DNA from: Thetidibacter halocola
GTDB lineage: Bacteria > Pseudomonadota > Alphaproteobacteria > Rhodobacterales > Rhodobacteraceae
Direction: 5' to 3'
Assembly (NCBI RefSeq): GCF_018224955.1
Contig: NZ_JAGTUU010000003.1
Coordinates: 62,001 to 126,000 of the forward strand
Length of the DNA stretch: 64,000 nucleotides
Position numbers and translations under genes: made by a program. Each line of letters begins with the position of its first letter. Within the stretch, counting starts at the first letter, position 1. This document shows positions 36,358 through 45,329 of this stretch, piece after piece. The notes below the pieces were generated by a model that was not told the DNA's origin, made no database searches, and worked only from the letters and a program-made list of their open reading frames with translations.

Positions 36358-39300
36358 TCCCCCGCCTCCAGCCCCGCCAGGATCGAATTGCGCCGGGTCT
36401 GCCACAGCCCGGCCTCCATCAGCGCGCGGAACCGGTCCAGCATCGCAGCATGGGCCTGCGGGTTGGCGTCGCGCAGAAAGGCCTCGGTTTCGGGATCGCC
36501 CAGCGTCGCCTCGTGATAGAGGTCGAACAGATGCGGCGCCACCGCGCCGGCGAGATGCGCGAAAGATCCCATGTGATCCAGCGTCGCCGCGATCTCGGCC
36601 GCGCCGCGGAACCCGTGCGCGCGCATGCCTTCGACCCAGCGCGGGTTGGCGGCGCGGGCCATGACGACGCGGGCGATTTCCTCGGCCAGCGCCCGCGCCC
36701 TCGGCTGCGCAGGGTTCGTGTTGTCGAGGTGATAGAGCCGCGCTTGCCCCCCGGTGACGGCCTGCGCCGCGGCGAACCCGGCCTCGTGCGCGGCGTAGTC
36801 GGCGGCCAGCAGCAGGTCGGTTTCCGGCAGGTCCTGCGCATGCACGAAGAGGTCCGTTTCGCGCACCCGCGCCCGGATGCCCTGCGGGTCATGCGTCGCG
36901 GCATCGCCATCCAGCGCGAAACTCGACGCGGCAAGCCAGGCCTCGCCCGCCGCTTGCCGTCCCTCGGCGGTGTAATCCTCTGCCGCGCCGCCCATGTTCA
37001 GACCGAAACTGCCCGGCGCCGGGCCATAGACGCGCGCCAGGTCGTCCCGTCCGGAATAGGGGTTCCAGTCGGGCGCCTCGTCGCGCGCCGCCAGCGCCCG
37101 CACCGCCTGCTGGTGCAGCGCCGAGAGCGTTGGAAAGACATCGCGGAACAGGCCCGAGACCCGCAGCGTTACGTCGATCCTCGGCCGGTCTAGTTCGGCG
37201 ATGGGCAGGATTTCCACGCCTGACACCCGCTCGCTGCCCTTGTCCCAGACCGGCCTGCCCCCCATCAGGTGCAGCGCCATGGCGAAATCTTCGCCCGCCG
37301 TGCGCATCGTGGCCGAACCCCAGAGATCGACGATCAGCCCGCGCGGCCAGTCGCCCTCGTCCTGAAGGTGGCGGCGCACCAGTTCCTCTGCGAGGCGAAC
37401 GCCCTGCGCATGGGCGGCGCGTGTCGGCACGCTGCGAGGGTCGGTAGTGTAGAGGTTGCGTCCTGTGGGCAGCACGTCCTTGCGCCCACGATAGGGCGAC
37501 CCGCTTGGCCCCGGCTCGATCCGCCGCCCGTCCAGCGCGTCGAGGATCGACTGCCGCTCTGCCTCGGCGCTCGCGCGGGCCAGCGGATCATCGCCGCCGG
37601 CGCGGCCCCAGACGTGCAGCCCCTCGCCGAACTGGCTTTCCTTGACGTCGCAGACAAAGCGGTCGATCCGGGTGATCGCCTCGGCGGTGCTGGTCGCGCG
37701 GTCGAGGCCTAGGTCGTCCTCCACTCCCAGCGCCTGCGCCTCGGCGCGGATGTCGCCCTGAAGGCGGTCGCGGCGGGCCGGGTCCAGCCCGTCGGCGTTG
37801 GAAAACTCGTCCAACAGCGCCTCCAGCCGCGCCAGCCGGTCCGGCGTGCTGGTCTGCCGCAGCGGTGGGGGCACATGGCCCAGCGTCACCGCGCCGATCC
37901 GCCGCTTGGCCTGCGCCGCCTCGCCGGGATCGTTCACGATGAACGGGTAGAGTACCGGCAGGGCGCCCACCAGCGCCTCGGGCCAGCAGCCGGGCGACAG
38001 CGCCACCGACTTGCCCGGCAGCCATTCCAGCGTGCCATGCGCGCCCACATGGATCAGCGCGTCGGCCTGTCTCCGCAGCCAGAGGTAGAAGGCGACATAG
38101 GCATGGCGCGGCACGCGGGCGAGATCGTGATAGGCATCCTCGCGCCCCTCGCGAAAGCCGCGCTCGGGCTGTAGCGCCAGTGTCGCGTTGCCCAACCGGA
38201 TCGCGGCAAAGCGGAAGGCACCCTCGACCACGTCCGGGTCGTCCTCCGGCGCTCCCCAAGCGGCTGACAGGTCGTCGCGCAGTGCCTGCGGCAGGGTGTC
38301 CAGCGCGGCACGATACGCCTTCAGAGGCCAGTGCAGCGACCGCGCCAGCAGCGCGCCTTCCAGCGGCTCGGGCATCTCGGCCACGTCATACCCGGCCCCG
38401 CGCAGGTCACGCAGGATCGCCCGCGCCGAGGCGGGCGCATCCAGCCCCACCGCGTGGCCCGCCTGCCAGTCCTTGCCCGGATAGGTCGACAGGACCAGCG
38501 CGACGCGCCTCTTGGCCGCCGCCATCGCCCCCAGCCGCCGCCAGGCGTCGACCCGCGCCACCACCGCCGCGACGCGCTCATCCTCGGCCACATGGGCGTA
38601 GCGCGCGAATTGCAGCGCCTCGTCCCGCGCGCCTGGCTGCTTGAAGGATACCACGCCGCCCGACAGCCGCCCGTCCACCTCGGGCAGGACCACATGCATC
38701 GCAAGATCCGCCGGAGACAGCCCGCGCGCCGCGCCCTCCCAGGCCTCGCGCGTCGCGGTCGCCAAAGCCACCTGGAACACCGGCACACCGCCTGCATCCA
38801 GCGCCGATCCCGCCGATCCCATGCGTCCCGAAAAGGCCGTCGCGTTCACCACGGCGTCGGGGCCGAACGCCGTCACCTGCCGTTGCAGCCAACCCGCCGC
38901 CTCGGGCGCCTTGAGCGAGGGCGCAAAGAGCGCCTGAACGTCATAGCCCGCAGCCGCGAAAGCCCGATACAGCGCCTCGATCGGCCCAAGGTCGGCTGCC
39001 ACCAGGTAAGACCGGTAGAACACCAGCAAGACCCTGGGTTTCATCTTGCCCGAAAAACTCTGGGGGGAGGCCCGCAGGGCCGGGGGGCAAGGCCCCCCAT
39101 CCTCCGCCCGCATCAGCGCCACCGCCGCACAGGTCACGCCCTCGTCCGGCGCCCAGGCCCCGACCATCGGCAGGCCCTTGGCGCCGCGCACCGGCCCGGC
39201 ATACAGCCCTGCCGCCAGTGCCAGCTGCGCCAACGCCGCCTGCGCCGCCACCGCGCCGCCTGCGTCGCACAACGCGGACAGCCGCCGCAGCGTCGAGACC

Positions 39301-39692
39301 GGCAGGGTCGAACAGGCATCCAGCCGCGCATCCTCGCGCCCGTCGGCGGGAAGAACCGCCAGTGCGATGCCCTGCGACTGTGCCAGAGCCTGCACCTGTT
39401 GCAACCCGTAGGCCCAGTAGGGCACGCCGCCGATCAGCCGGATCAGGATGCCCTTCGCGCCTGCAAGCGTGCGTTCCACATAGATATCCACCGACAGCGG
39501 GTGTTTCAGCGCAGCCAGGTTCGCCAAACGCAAGGAGGGCATGTCTGTGCCGCCCCGCCGCCAGCCCTCGGCAAAGGCGCCGAGGTCGCTGTCGGAAAAG
39601 GACAGGACGACCAAGTCCGCCGGGTCCTGTCCCAGGTCTGTCGGGGTCTCGGTCTCTTCGAGCCCGTGGCTTTCGCGGAAGATCACATGCAT
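36354..39692 (-). CDS. cobN: Cobaltochelatase subunit CobN
   Basis: CobN (1112 aa) is the large subunit of the ATP-dependent CobNST chelatase that inserts cobalt into hydrogenobyrinate a,c-diamide. Family segments include GAHGTLEWLPGKSVALSPGC, LPTGRNLYTTDPRSVPTRAA and the C-terminal VEGMRAHGFRGAAEIAATLDH. The length is slightly short to normal. At about residues 197-217 the coding strand contains a full family 1 hairpin repeat (39041-39100) read in frame, giving a 20-residue insertion-like stretch (CPPALRASPQSFSGKMK). The partner subunits cobS and cobT are not in the window. Confidence 0.96.
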   Translation of the reverse strand: MHVIFRESHGLEETETPTDLGQDPADLVVLSFSDSDLGAFAEGWRRGGTDMPSLRLANLAALKHPLSVDIYVERTLAGAKGILIRLIGGVPYWAYGLQQVQALAQSQGIALAVLPADGREDARLDACSTLPVSTLRRLSALCDAGGAVAAQAALAQLALAAGLYAGPVRGAKGLPMVGAWAPDEGVTCAAVALMRAEDGGPCPPALRASPQSFSGKMKPRVLLVFYRSYLVAADLGPIEALYRAFAAAGYDVQALFAPSLKAPEAAGWLQRQVTAFGPDAVVNATAFSGRMGSAGSALDAGGVPVFQVALATATREAWEGAARGLSPADLAMHVVLPEVDGRLSGGVVSFKQPGARDEALQFARYAHVAEDERVAAVVARVDAWRRLGAMAAAKRRVALVLSTYPGKDWQAGHAVGLDAPASARAILRDLRGAGYDVAEMPEPLEGALLARSLHWPLKAYRAALDTLPQALRDDLSAAWGAPEDDPDVVEGAFRFAAIRLGNATLALQPERGFREGREDAYHDLARVPRHAYVAFYLWLRRQADALIHVGAHGTLEWLPGKSVALSPGCWPEALVGALPVLYPFIVNDPGEAAQAKRRIGAVTLGHVPPPLRQTSTPDRLARLEALLDEFSNADGLDPARRDRLQGDIRAEAQALGVEDDLGLDRATSTAEAITRIDRFVCDVKESQFGEGLHVWGRAGGDDPLARASAEAERQSILDALDGRRIEPGPSGSPYRGRKDVLPTGRNLYTTDPRSVPTRAAHAQGVRLAEELVRRHLQDEGDWPRGLIVDLWGSATMRTAGEDFAMALHLMGGRPVWDKGSERVSGVEILPIAELDRPRIDVTLRVSGLFRDVFPTLSALHQQAVRALAARDEAPDWNPYSGRDDLARVYGPAPGSFGLNMGGAAEDYTAEGRQAAGEAWLAASSFALDGDAATHDPQGIRARVRETDLFVHAQDLPETDLLLAADYAAHEAGFAAAQAVTGGQARLYHLDNTNPAQPRARALAEEIARVVMARAANPRWVEGMRAHGFRGAAEIAATLDHMGSFAHLAGAVAPHLFDLYHEATLGDPETEAFLRDANPQAHAAMLDRFRALMEAGLWQTRRNSILAGLEAGE
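39041..39100 (-). repeat. Dispersed hairpin repeat, family 1, copy 4, inside cobN
   Basis: On the minus (coding) strand: GGGGGGCCTTGCCCCCC, GGCCCTGCGGGCC, TCCCCCCAGAGTTTTTCGGGCAAGATGAAA. It matches the intergenic copies in order and orientation of blocks, but here it is translated without stop or frameshift. Confidence 0.8.
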
Positions 39693-39733
39693 GGGCGCGT
39701 CCTGGCGTCCGGCGGGGGATCACCCCGCCGCGG

Positions 39734-40786
39734 TCACTCCGCCGGTTCCAGCGCGCCGAGGATGGCGCGGATCGCGTCGGGCCGAATGTGGTCATGCTCG
39801 GCGATCACCACGAGGCGCCCCTGCCGGTCCTCGCCGGCCTTCCACGGGCGGTCATACTGGTGGCGCACCCGTGCGCCCACCGCCTGAACCAGCAGCCGCA
39901 TCGGCTTGCCCCGGACCACGGCCCAGCCCTTGACCCGCAGGATGTTCATCTCGGTCGCCAGCCGCTCGATGGCCGCAACCAGCTGTGCGGGGCTTTCGAG
40001 TTCGGGAATGTCGATCACGACCGAGTCGAAATCGTCATGCTCGTGGTCGTCATGCGCATCGTGATGGCTGGGGCGCGCGTCCATGTCGTCCTCGGCCGCG
40101 GCCTCGAGCCCGAGGATCACGCGCGCATCGACCACGCCCTCGGCCACTTCGATCACAGGCAGCGGGCGGGGCGCCTCGGCGGCGATGATCGCGCGGGCCT
40201 TGGCCACGCCCTCGGGACCGGCGAGGTCGGGCTTGGTCAGCAGGATGATGTCGGCGCAGCTGATCTGGTCCTCGAACACCTCGGACAGGGGTGTTTCGTG
40301 GTCGATGCTCTCGTCCGCAAGGCGCTGGGCGTCGACCCGGGCCACGTCGGGCGCGAAACGTCCCGCCGCCACCGCCTCGGCATCGGCCAGCGCGATCACG
40401 CCGTCCACCGTGATCTTCGACCGGATCGCCGGCCAGTCGAAGGCCTTAAGCAGCGGTTTCGGCAGGGCGAGGCCGGAGGTCTCGATCAGGATGTGGTCGG
40501 GGCGCGGGTTCAGCGCCATCAGCGCCTCGATCGTCGGGATGAAATCGTCGGCCACGGTGCAGCAGATGCAGCCATTGGCGAGTTCGACGATGTTTTCCGC
40601 CGGGCATTCCGGGATCGCGCAGCCCTTGAGGATGTCGCCATCCACGCCGACGTCGCCGAATTCGTTGACCACAACGGCCAACCGCTTGCCGCCGGGATTC
40701 TTCATCAGGTGCGTGATCAGCGTCGTCTTGCCCGAGCCGAGAAAGCCGGTGATGACGGTGACGGGGAGTTTCGCGAGATCGGTCAT
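39734..40786 (-). CDS. cobW: CobW family GTPase
   Basis: CobW (350 aa) is a COG0523 metal-handling GTPase, thought to deliver cobalt for cobaltochelatase. The P-loop GFLGSGKTTL, the metal-binding NGCICC motif and the G-domain TKPDL are present, followed by a His/Asp-rich stretch SHHDAHDDHEHDD at about residue 245 and a CobW C-terminal domain. ATG 40786 overlaps the DUF1636 gene by 4 bases. It precedes cobN by 41 bases under the same riboswitch. Confidence 0.95.
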   Translation of the reverse strand: MTDLAKLPVTVITGFLGSGKTTLITHLMKNPGGKRLAVVVNEFGDVGVDGDILKGCAIPECPAENIVELANGCICCTVADDFIPTIEALMALNPRPDHILIETSGLALPKPLLKAFDWPAIRSKITVDGVIALADAEAVAAGRFAPDVARVDAQRLADESIDHETPLSEVFEDQISCADIILLTKPDLAGPEGVAKARAIIAAEAPRPLPVIEVAEGVVDARVILGLEAAAEDDMDARPSHHDAHDDHEHDDFDSVVIDIPELESPAQLVAAIERLATEMNILRVKGWAVVRGKPMRLLVQAVGARVRHQYDRPWKAGEDRQGRLVVIAEHDHIRPDAIRAILGALEPAE

Positions 40787-41166
40787 GGGGTCGTCTCCGG
40801 GTCTGAGAAGGTCAGCGGCGGGATGCGCGCGACGCAGTTGCGTTTGAAATGCTCGGGGCGCGCCCGCCACGGGATGAGGCCGTCCTGGGTCGCGTGATAC
40901 AGTGCCGCGCCTTCGATCAGCATGTCCGCCTGCGACGCTTCGTCGACATTCCCGAACACGTAGGTCCAGCGGTTGCCGCCGCGCAGCGCCACGGAACAGC
41001 CGTGATCGCAGTTCTGCAGGCAGTCCACCGCGCGCAGGGTCACGCCCTCGGGCAGGGCGCAGGCAGCCAGCGCATCATACAGCGCCCGGCCGGGGCGGCG
41101 GTCGTCGGCCGGGATGTCCTGCCCCTTGCGGCACTTGATGCAGACCAGAAGTTCGGTCGCGTCCAT
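40783..41166 (-). CDS. DUF1636 small metal-binding/ferredoxin-like protein
   Basis: This 127-residue protein fits DUF1636: N-terminal LLVCIKCRKGQ and the downstream DCLQNCDHGCSVALRGG supply five or more Cys in a thioredoxin-like [2Fe-2S] ferredoxin pattern. DUF1636 genes are commonly next to cobW and cobN, but the role is not established; an electron or metal carrier is likely. It is the first gene after the cobalamin riboswitch. ATG 41166 starts at the family N-terminus; the frame open to 41457 crosses the riboswitch leader. Confidence 0.88.
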   Translation of the reverse strand: MDATELLVCIKCRKGQDIPADDRRPGRALYDALAACALPEGVTLRAVDCLQNCDHGCSVALRGGNRWTYVFGNVDEASQADMLIEGAALYHATQDGLIPWRARPEHFKRNCVARIPPLTFSDPETTP

Positions 41167-41303
41167 CGGTCCTGTCCTGTCTGGCGGGGCACATGGGCCG
41201 GAGAACGCGCGGGGGCTGCGCGGGCATCCGACACCGGAACACCCCGTCCGGTTCGTCTCTGGATCGTCCCCCGGCCCGCGTCGCAGCGGTCGAGGGCGGG
41301 TTT

Positions 41304-41492
41304 GCGCGCGGCAGGTCTCCCGGCTTGCGGATGCGGGCCTTTGGCCCTCGGGCCGCCCCCTTCCCGGCACGTGCCAGTGGTTCGGGCGGACCTCTCCGGT
41401 CACGGTCGCGGGGGCGGCTGCGTTCGGGCGCCCGGCCAGATGGACAACCCTCGGCATTCCCTTTTCACCCGTTTACACGGGCACCGGCGCCA
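41304..41492 (-). promoter_or_regulatory. Cobalamin riboswitch leading the DUF1636-cobW-cobN operon
   Basis: On the minus strand: GGGTGAAAAGGGAA, the core GCCGCCCCCGCGACCGTGACCGG shortened here to CCCCCGCGACCGTGACCGG, GAGAGGTC, CCACTGG, GGGAAGG and AGCCGGGAGACCTGCCGC. P1 pairs GCGCCGG near 41490 with CCGCGCGC near 41304. It is 137 bases before DUF1636 and should shut down the whole cob unit when adenosylcobalamin is high. Confidence 0.93.
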
Positions 41493-41495
41493 TGC

Positions 41496-41525
41496 CAGAT
41501 GCGCCCGATTTCGATGGACTGTCAA
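41496..41525 (-). promoter_or_regulatory. Possible promoter of the riboswitch-led cob operon
   Basis: TTGACA is read on the minus strand at 41525-41520, and the riboswitch begins about 30 bases downstream. The -10 region is weak (CATCTG at 18-base spacing). It lies in the leader of the divergent cobO. Confidence 0.35.
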
Positions 41526-41540
41526 GCGCAGGAGACACCG

Positions 41541-42164
41541 ATGAGCCAGGATGCGACCGAAGACCTCAACAAGGCCCACGCTGAGAAGATGCGCAAGATC
41601 AAGGCCGCGCGCGACCGGATGATGGAAACAAAGACCGAGGAAAAGGGCCTGATCATGGTCCATACCGGCGCCGGCAAGGGCAAGTCCTCGTCGGGGTTCG
41701 GCATGATCATGCGCTGCATCGCCTGGGGCATGCCCTGCGCCGTGGTGCAGTTCATCAAGGGCAACTGGGACACGGGCGAAAAGACCTTCCTGCGCGAGAG
41801 CTTCGCCGAGGAATGCCGCTTCTTCGTCTCGGGCGAGGGCTTCACCTGGGAAACGCAGGACCGCGAGCGCGACATCGCGGCGGCGAAGAACGGCTGGGAG
41901 ATCGCCAAGGCGCAGATCCTCGACCCCGAGATCCGCTTCGTTCTGTTGGACGAGATCAACATCGCGCTTCGCTATGATTATCTCGACATCGACGAGGTGG
42001 TGGATTTCCTGCTGCATCAAAAGCCGCGCATGACCCATGTCTGCCTCACCGGGCGCAACGCCAAGCCCGAGTTGATCGAGGCCGCCGACCTGGTGACCGA
42101 GATGACGCTGGTCAAGCATCCGTTCCGCGACGGGGTGAAGGCGCAGCAGGGCGTGGAGTTCTGA
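41541..42164 (+). CDS. cobO: Cob(I)yrinic acid a,c-diamide adenosyltransferase CobO
   Basis: CobO (207 aa) adenosylates the corrinoid cobalt using ATP. The CobA/BtuR/CobO P-loop GAGKGKSSSGFG, CIAWGMPCAVVQFIKGNW, VLLDEINIALRYDYLD and HVCLTGRNAKPELIEAADL are diagnostic. ATG 41541 has GGAGA 5 bases upstream; the long open frame to 41193 runs across the antisense riboswitch and is rejected. A family 2 repeat follows the stop. Confidence 0.97.
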   Translation: MSQDATEDLNKAHAEKMRKIKAARDRMMETKTEEKGLIMVHTGAGKGKSSSGFGMIMRCIAWGMPCAVVQFIKGNWDTGEKTFLRESFAEECRFFVSGEGFTWETQDRERDIAAAKNGWEIAKAQILDPEIRFVLLDEINIALRYDYLDIDEVVDFLLHQKPRMTHVCLTGRNAKPELIEAADLVTEMTLVKHPFRDGVKAQQGVEF

Positions 42165-42191
42165 GGGCGGCTGCTATCGGCACCTGACTCC

Positions 42192-42222
42192 GCGCGGAAC
42201 AAGGGGCGTCAGCCCCGCCGCG
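42192..42222 (+). repeat. Dispersed hairpin repeat, family 2, copy 2
   Basis: GCGCGGAACAAGGGGCGT followed by CAGCCCCGCCGCG, matching copies at 27678 and 50885. It may end the cobO transcript. The rest of the 42165-42418 spacer shows no gene; a TTG at 42254 with a good SD (AGGAGGG) would give an N-terminally extended Lin0512 protein and is rejected. Confidence 0.65.
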
Positions 42223-42418
42223 CGGGCGCCCGGCCTCTCCCTAGGAGGGCGCGTTGGCAGCGTTTCAAGACGCGGCAAGGCCGCAGTTCCTGGCATCCAT
42301 AAAGTGTTCTGTTCGACCGTGGCAACGCCCACCCGAGGTCGGACGCCCGCGCGGCTTTGCCTCTGGCACCAAGGCAGGCACTTTCGTAAACCGGGCGCAG
42401 GGCATCGAAGGGACTCCG

Positions 42419-42757
42419 ATGAAACGGCTTCTGACGGAAATCGGCATGGGCACGTCGCTGCGGCGGCAGGACTACACCGAGGCGGCGGTGCGGGGCGTGC
42501 GCGATGCGCTTTGGCACAATTCGATCAACCTCGCGGAACTCTTCAGCAAGACGAAGGAGCAGATGCACATCACCGTCGACGTGGGCGTGCAGCATCCCGG
42601 CCGCGTCGATGCCGAGGCGGTCGCGGCGGTGTTCCCCTATGGCCAGGTGACGGTGAATGTCACGCGCGGCGGGCTGGACGTGCCGCGCCCGGATGGCGAC
42701 GGCAACCCGACCGTGATGGCCAATGTCGCGATCTCGGTCGCGCTGGAGGGCGTGTAA
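42419..42757 (+). CDS. Lin0512 family protein, copy 1
   Basis: This 112-residue protein matches the Lin0512 family: KRLLTEIGMGTSLRRQDYTEAA at the start, then RDALWHNSINLAEL and the IGMG/PDGDGNPTVMANVAISV ending. The biochemical role of the family is unknown. The GAAGGGA ribosome site and family N-terminus choose ATG 42419. It overlaps the second Lin0512 gene by one base. Its location between cobO and cobQ implies a role tied to corrinoid metabolism. Confidence 0.85.
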   Translation: MKRLLTEIGMGTSLRRQDYTEAAVRGVRDALWHNSINLAELFSKTKEQMHITVDVGVQHPGRVDAEAVAAVFPYGQVTVNVTRGGLDVPRPDGDGNPTVMANVAISVALEGV

Positions 42758-43101
42758 TGACCGAGAAGCGTTTCATCATCGAGATGGGCATGGGCAACGA
42801 CCTGCACGGGCAGGACTATACCAAGGCCTGCGCGCGGGCGATCGAGGACGCGCTACGGCATTCCTCGATCCCGCTGTTTCCGGCGCTGGGGCTGTCGCAC
42901 GACGCGATGCGGGTGCAGGTGACGGTCGCGGTGCAGGAGCCGGACAAGGTCGATTGCGCCGCGCTGGCGGCACGCCTGCCGCGCGGGCGGGCCGAGGTGC
43001 GGGCCGTCTTTGGCGGGCTGAACGTCACCAACCCCGACAGCGGCGATGTCACCGTGATTGCCCAGGCGGCGGTCGAGGCCTTCCTGCCGGAGCAGGGATG
43101 A
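42757..43101 (+). CDS. Lin0512 family protein, copy 2
   Basis: This 114-residue paralogue of the preceding gene begins TEKRFIIEMGMGNDLHGQDY and shares the pattern GMGxxLxxQDYTxA, the HSSI/HNSI motif and VTVxVQxP. The two copies clearly arose by duplication but have diverged to well under half identity, suggesting a hetero-oligomer. Start and stop overlap neighbours by 1 and 4 bases, so three genes are translation-coupled. Confidence 0.85.
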   Translation: MTEKRFIIEMGMGNDLHGQDYTKACARAIEDALRHSSIPLFPALGLSHDAMRVQVTVAVQEPDKVDCAALAARLPRGRAEVRAVFGGLNVTNPDSGDVTVIAQAAVEAFLPEQG

Positions 43102-43883
43102 GCGCGAAGATCACCCGATACAGGATCGAGGCGCCCGGTGCACCCGCCATGCGCGTCGCGTTGTTCGCCGATCTGCATGCTTGCGCCCCCTATATGCGGG
43201 TGCCGAAAATCGAGGCGCTGGTGGCGCAGACCAACGCGCTGGGGGCTGACCTCGTCCTGTTGCTGGGCGACTACGCGGGCCATGTCTGGGGCGGGCGCAG
43301 TCTGGCGCCCGAGCCTGTGGCGAGGGCGCTGGGCGGCCTGCGTGCACCGCTGGGGGTCTTCGGCGTCTTCGGCAACCACGACTGGCGCGACGATCCGCGC
43401 GCCAAGGCGGCGGGCGAACCGACACGCTGGCACACCGCCTTTGCCGAGGCGGGACTCACCATGCTGTGCAACACGGCGCGCGTGGTCGAGACTTCGCGTG
43501 GCGCCTGCACGCTCGCCGGCCTGGAATCGCAGCAGGCCTACAAGACGTTCTGGCGGCGGTGGGCGGGCGGCGCCAACGATCTGGACGCGACGCTGCGGAC
43601 CTGCCCGCCCGGACGCTTCACCTTTCTGATGGCGCACGAGCCGGACATTTTCCCGGACCTGCCCGACAGCGTCGGGCTGACGGTCTGCGGGCATACCCAT
43701 GGCGGGCAGATCCTGCCCTTCGGCCGGCCGCTGATCGTGCCGTCGCGCTATGGCGCGCGCTATGCCTACGGGCATTTCCGCGAGGGCGCGAAACAGATGA
43801 TTGTCTCGGGGGGGCTGGGCTATTCCGGGCTGCCGCTGCGGTTCGGCCGTCCGCCCGAGATCGTGGTGCTGGAGATCACATGA
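43098..43883 (+). CDS. Metallophosphoesterase (YkuE-like)
   Basis: This 261-residue protein has all calcineurin-type metal motifs: FADLHA (D-x-H), LLLGDYAGH (GD), FGNHDWRDD (GNHD), and VCGHTHGGQ (GHTH). Relatives hydrolyse phosphodiesters such as UDP-diacylglucosamine or unknown substrates. It has no clear signal peptide. Overlaps of 4 bases with Lin0512 copy 2 and with cobQ put it in the same transcript, so a corrinoid- or nucleotide-loop-related substrate is possible but not shown. Confidence 0.88.
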   Translation: MSAKITRYRIEAPGAPAMRVALFADLHACAPYMRVPKIEALVAQTNALGADLVLLLGDYAGHVWGGRSLAPEPVARALGGLRAPLGVFGVFGNHDWRDDPRAKAAGEPTRWHTAFAEAGLTMLCNTARVVETSRGACTLAGLESQQAYKTFWRRWAGGANDLDATLRTCPPGRFTFLMAHEPDIFPDLPDSVGLTVCGHTHGGQILPFGRPLIVPSRYGARYAYGHFREGAKQMIVSGGLGYSGLPLRFGRPPEIVVLEIT

Positions 43884-45328
43884 CGCGCGCGTTGATGTTG
43901 CAGGGCACGGGCTCGAACGTGGGAAAGTCGATGCTGGTGGCGGGGCTGTGCCGGGCGGCGCGGCTGCGCGGTCTGTCGGTCGCGCCGTTCAAGCCGCAGA
44001 ACATGTCGAACAATGCCGCCGTGACCTCGGACGGCGGCGAGATCGGGCGGGCGCAGGCGCTGCAGGCGCGGGCCTGCGGATTGGTGCCGCACACCGACAT
44101 GAACCCCGTGTTGCTGAAACCCGAAACCGACGTGGGCAGCCAGGTCATCGTGCAGGGCAGGCGCCTGACCACCGCGAAGGCGCGCGATTACTTCCGCCTG
44201 AAACCCACCCTGATGGGCGCGGTGCTGGAGAGTTTCGGGCGGCTCAAGGCGGCGCATGACATGGTGATCGTCGAGGGCGCGGGTTCTCCGGCCGAGGTCA
44301 ACCTGCGCCGCGGCGACATCGCCAACATGGGCTTCGCCGAGGCGGCGGGCGTTCCGGTCGTGTTGGTCGGCGATATCGACCGTGGCGGCGTGATCGCGCA
44401 GATCGTGGGCACGCAGGCGGTGATGGACGCGGGTGATGCTGCCCGTGTGAAAGGGTTTCTGATCAACAAGTTCCGCGGCGATCCTTCGTTGTTCGATGGC
44501 GGTTATGCGCTGATCGAGGCGCGCACCGGCTGGCGCGGCTATGGCGTTGCTCCGTGGTTTCCCGAAGCCTGGCGCCTGCCCGCCGAGGATGCTCTGGACA
44601 TTCGATCCGGCCCGCAGACGGGCGGCTGCCACGTGGTCTGCCTGCGCCTGAGCCGGATCGCCAATTTCGACGACATGGACCCGCTGGCGCAGGAACCGGG
44701 CGTGCGGCTGACCATGCTGGCGCCGGGGCAGGCAGTGCCGGGCAATGCCGACGTGGTGGTGATCCCCGGGTCGAAATCGACGCGGGGCGATCTGGCGTTT
44801 TTGCGTGCGCAGGGCTGGGACGTGGACATCGCCGCGCATCACCGGCGCGGTGGGCACGTGCTGGGCATCTGCGGCGGGTTCCAGATGTTGGGGCGGATGG
44901 TGCGCGACCCCGAGGGGATCGAGGGGCCGGCGGGCGAGACACCGGGTCTGGGCATGCTGGACGTGGACACGGTGATGACCGGCGACAAGCGGTTGACGCA
45001 GGTCTCGGCGCAACATGCCGCAAGTGGGGCGGATTTCCGTGGCTACGAGATCCATATCGGCGTGACCGAGGGGCCGGACCGGGCGCGGCCCTTTGCCTTT
45101 GTGGCGGGTCAGCCCGAGGGCGCCGTGTCTGCGGATGGCCGCGTCGCGGGCAGCTACCTGCACGGAATGTTCGCGGATGACGGGTTCCGGGCGGCATGGC
45201 TGTCGGCGCTGGGGGCCGCGCCCTCGGGTCTGGGTTACGACGCGGGCGTCGAGGCGGCGCTGGATGCGCTGGCCGATCATCTCGAGGCGCATCTGGACGT
45301 GGGCGGCCTGCTGGCGCTGGCGGGGTGA
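43880..45328 (+). CDS. cobQ: Cobyric acid synthase CobQ
   Basis: CobQ (482 aa) amidates the b, d, e and g side chains of adenosylcobyrinate diamide. The start [19 protein letters not shown] with the ATP loop, [33 protein letters not shown] shortened to [10 protein letters not shown], and the glutaminase triad with Cys in [10 protein letters not shown] and His in SYLHGMF are seen. Its stop is one base from the convergent bluB stop, leaving no room for a conventional terminator. Confidence 0.97.
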   Translation: MTRALMLQGTGSNVGKSMLVAGLCRAARLRGLSVAPFKPQNMSNNAAVTSDGGEIGRAQALQARACGLVPHTDMNPVLLKPETDVGSQVIVQGRRLTTAKARDYFRLKPTLMGAVLESFGRLKAAHDMVIVEGAGSPAEVNLRRGDIANMGFAEAAGVPVVLVGDIDRGGVIAQIVGTQAVMDAGDAARVKGFLINKFRGDPSLFDGGYALIEARTGWRGYGVAPWFPEAWRLPAEDALDIRSGPQTGGCHVVCLRLSRIANFDDMDPLAQEPGVRLTMLAPGQAVPGNADVVVIPGSKSTRGDLAFLRAQGWDVDIAAHHRRGGHVLGICGGFQMLGRMVRDPEGIEGPAGETPGLGMLDVDTVMTGDKRLTQVSAQHAASGADFRGYEIHIGVTEGPDRARPFAFVAGQPEGAVSADGRVAGSYLHGMFADDGFRAAWLSALGAAPSGLGYDAGVEAALDALADHLEAHLDVGGLLALAG

Positions 45329-45329
45329 T

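Larger units (their letters stand above)
41167..41540. other. 374-base divergent region between DUF1636 and cobO
   Basis: It contains the riboswitch (41304-41492), a 137-base leader toward DUF1636 with unresolved hairpins, and a 48-base cobO leader with GGAGA before ATG 41541. The plus-strand promoter for cobO is not obvious and must overlap the DNA of the riboswitch or its promoter. Confidence 0.7.

Noticed and set aside
38331-39887. 518-codon plus-strand frame opposite cobN
   Set aside because: Arg/His/Gln-rich shadow of cobN; no ribosome site or domain.
42254-42757. TTG start at 42254 giving a 167-residue Lin0512 protein
   Set aside because: There is a good AGGAGGG upstream, but the extra 55 residues have no similarity to the family and the usual start KRLLTEIGMG has its own ribosome site.
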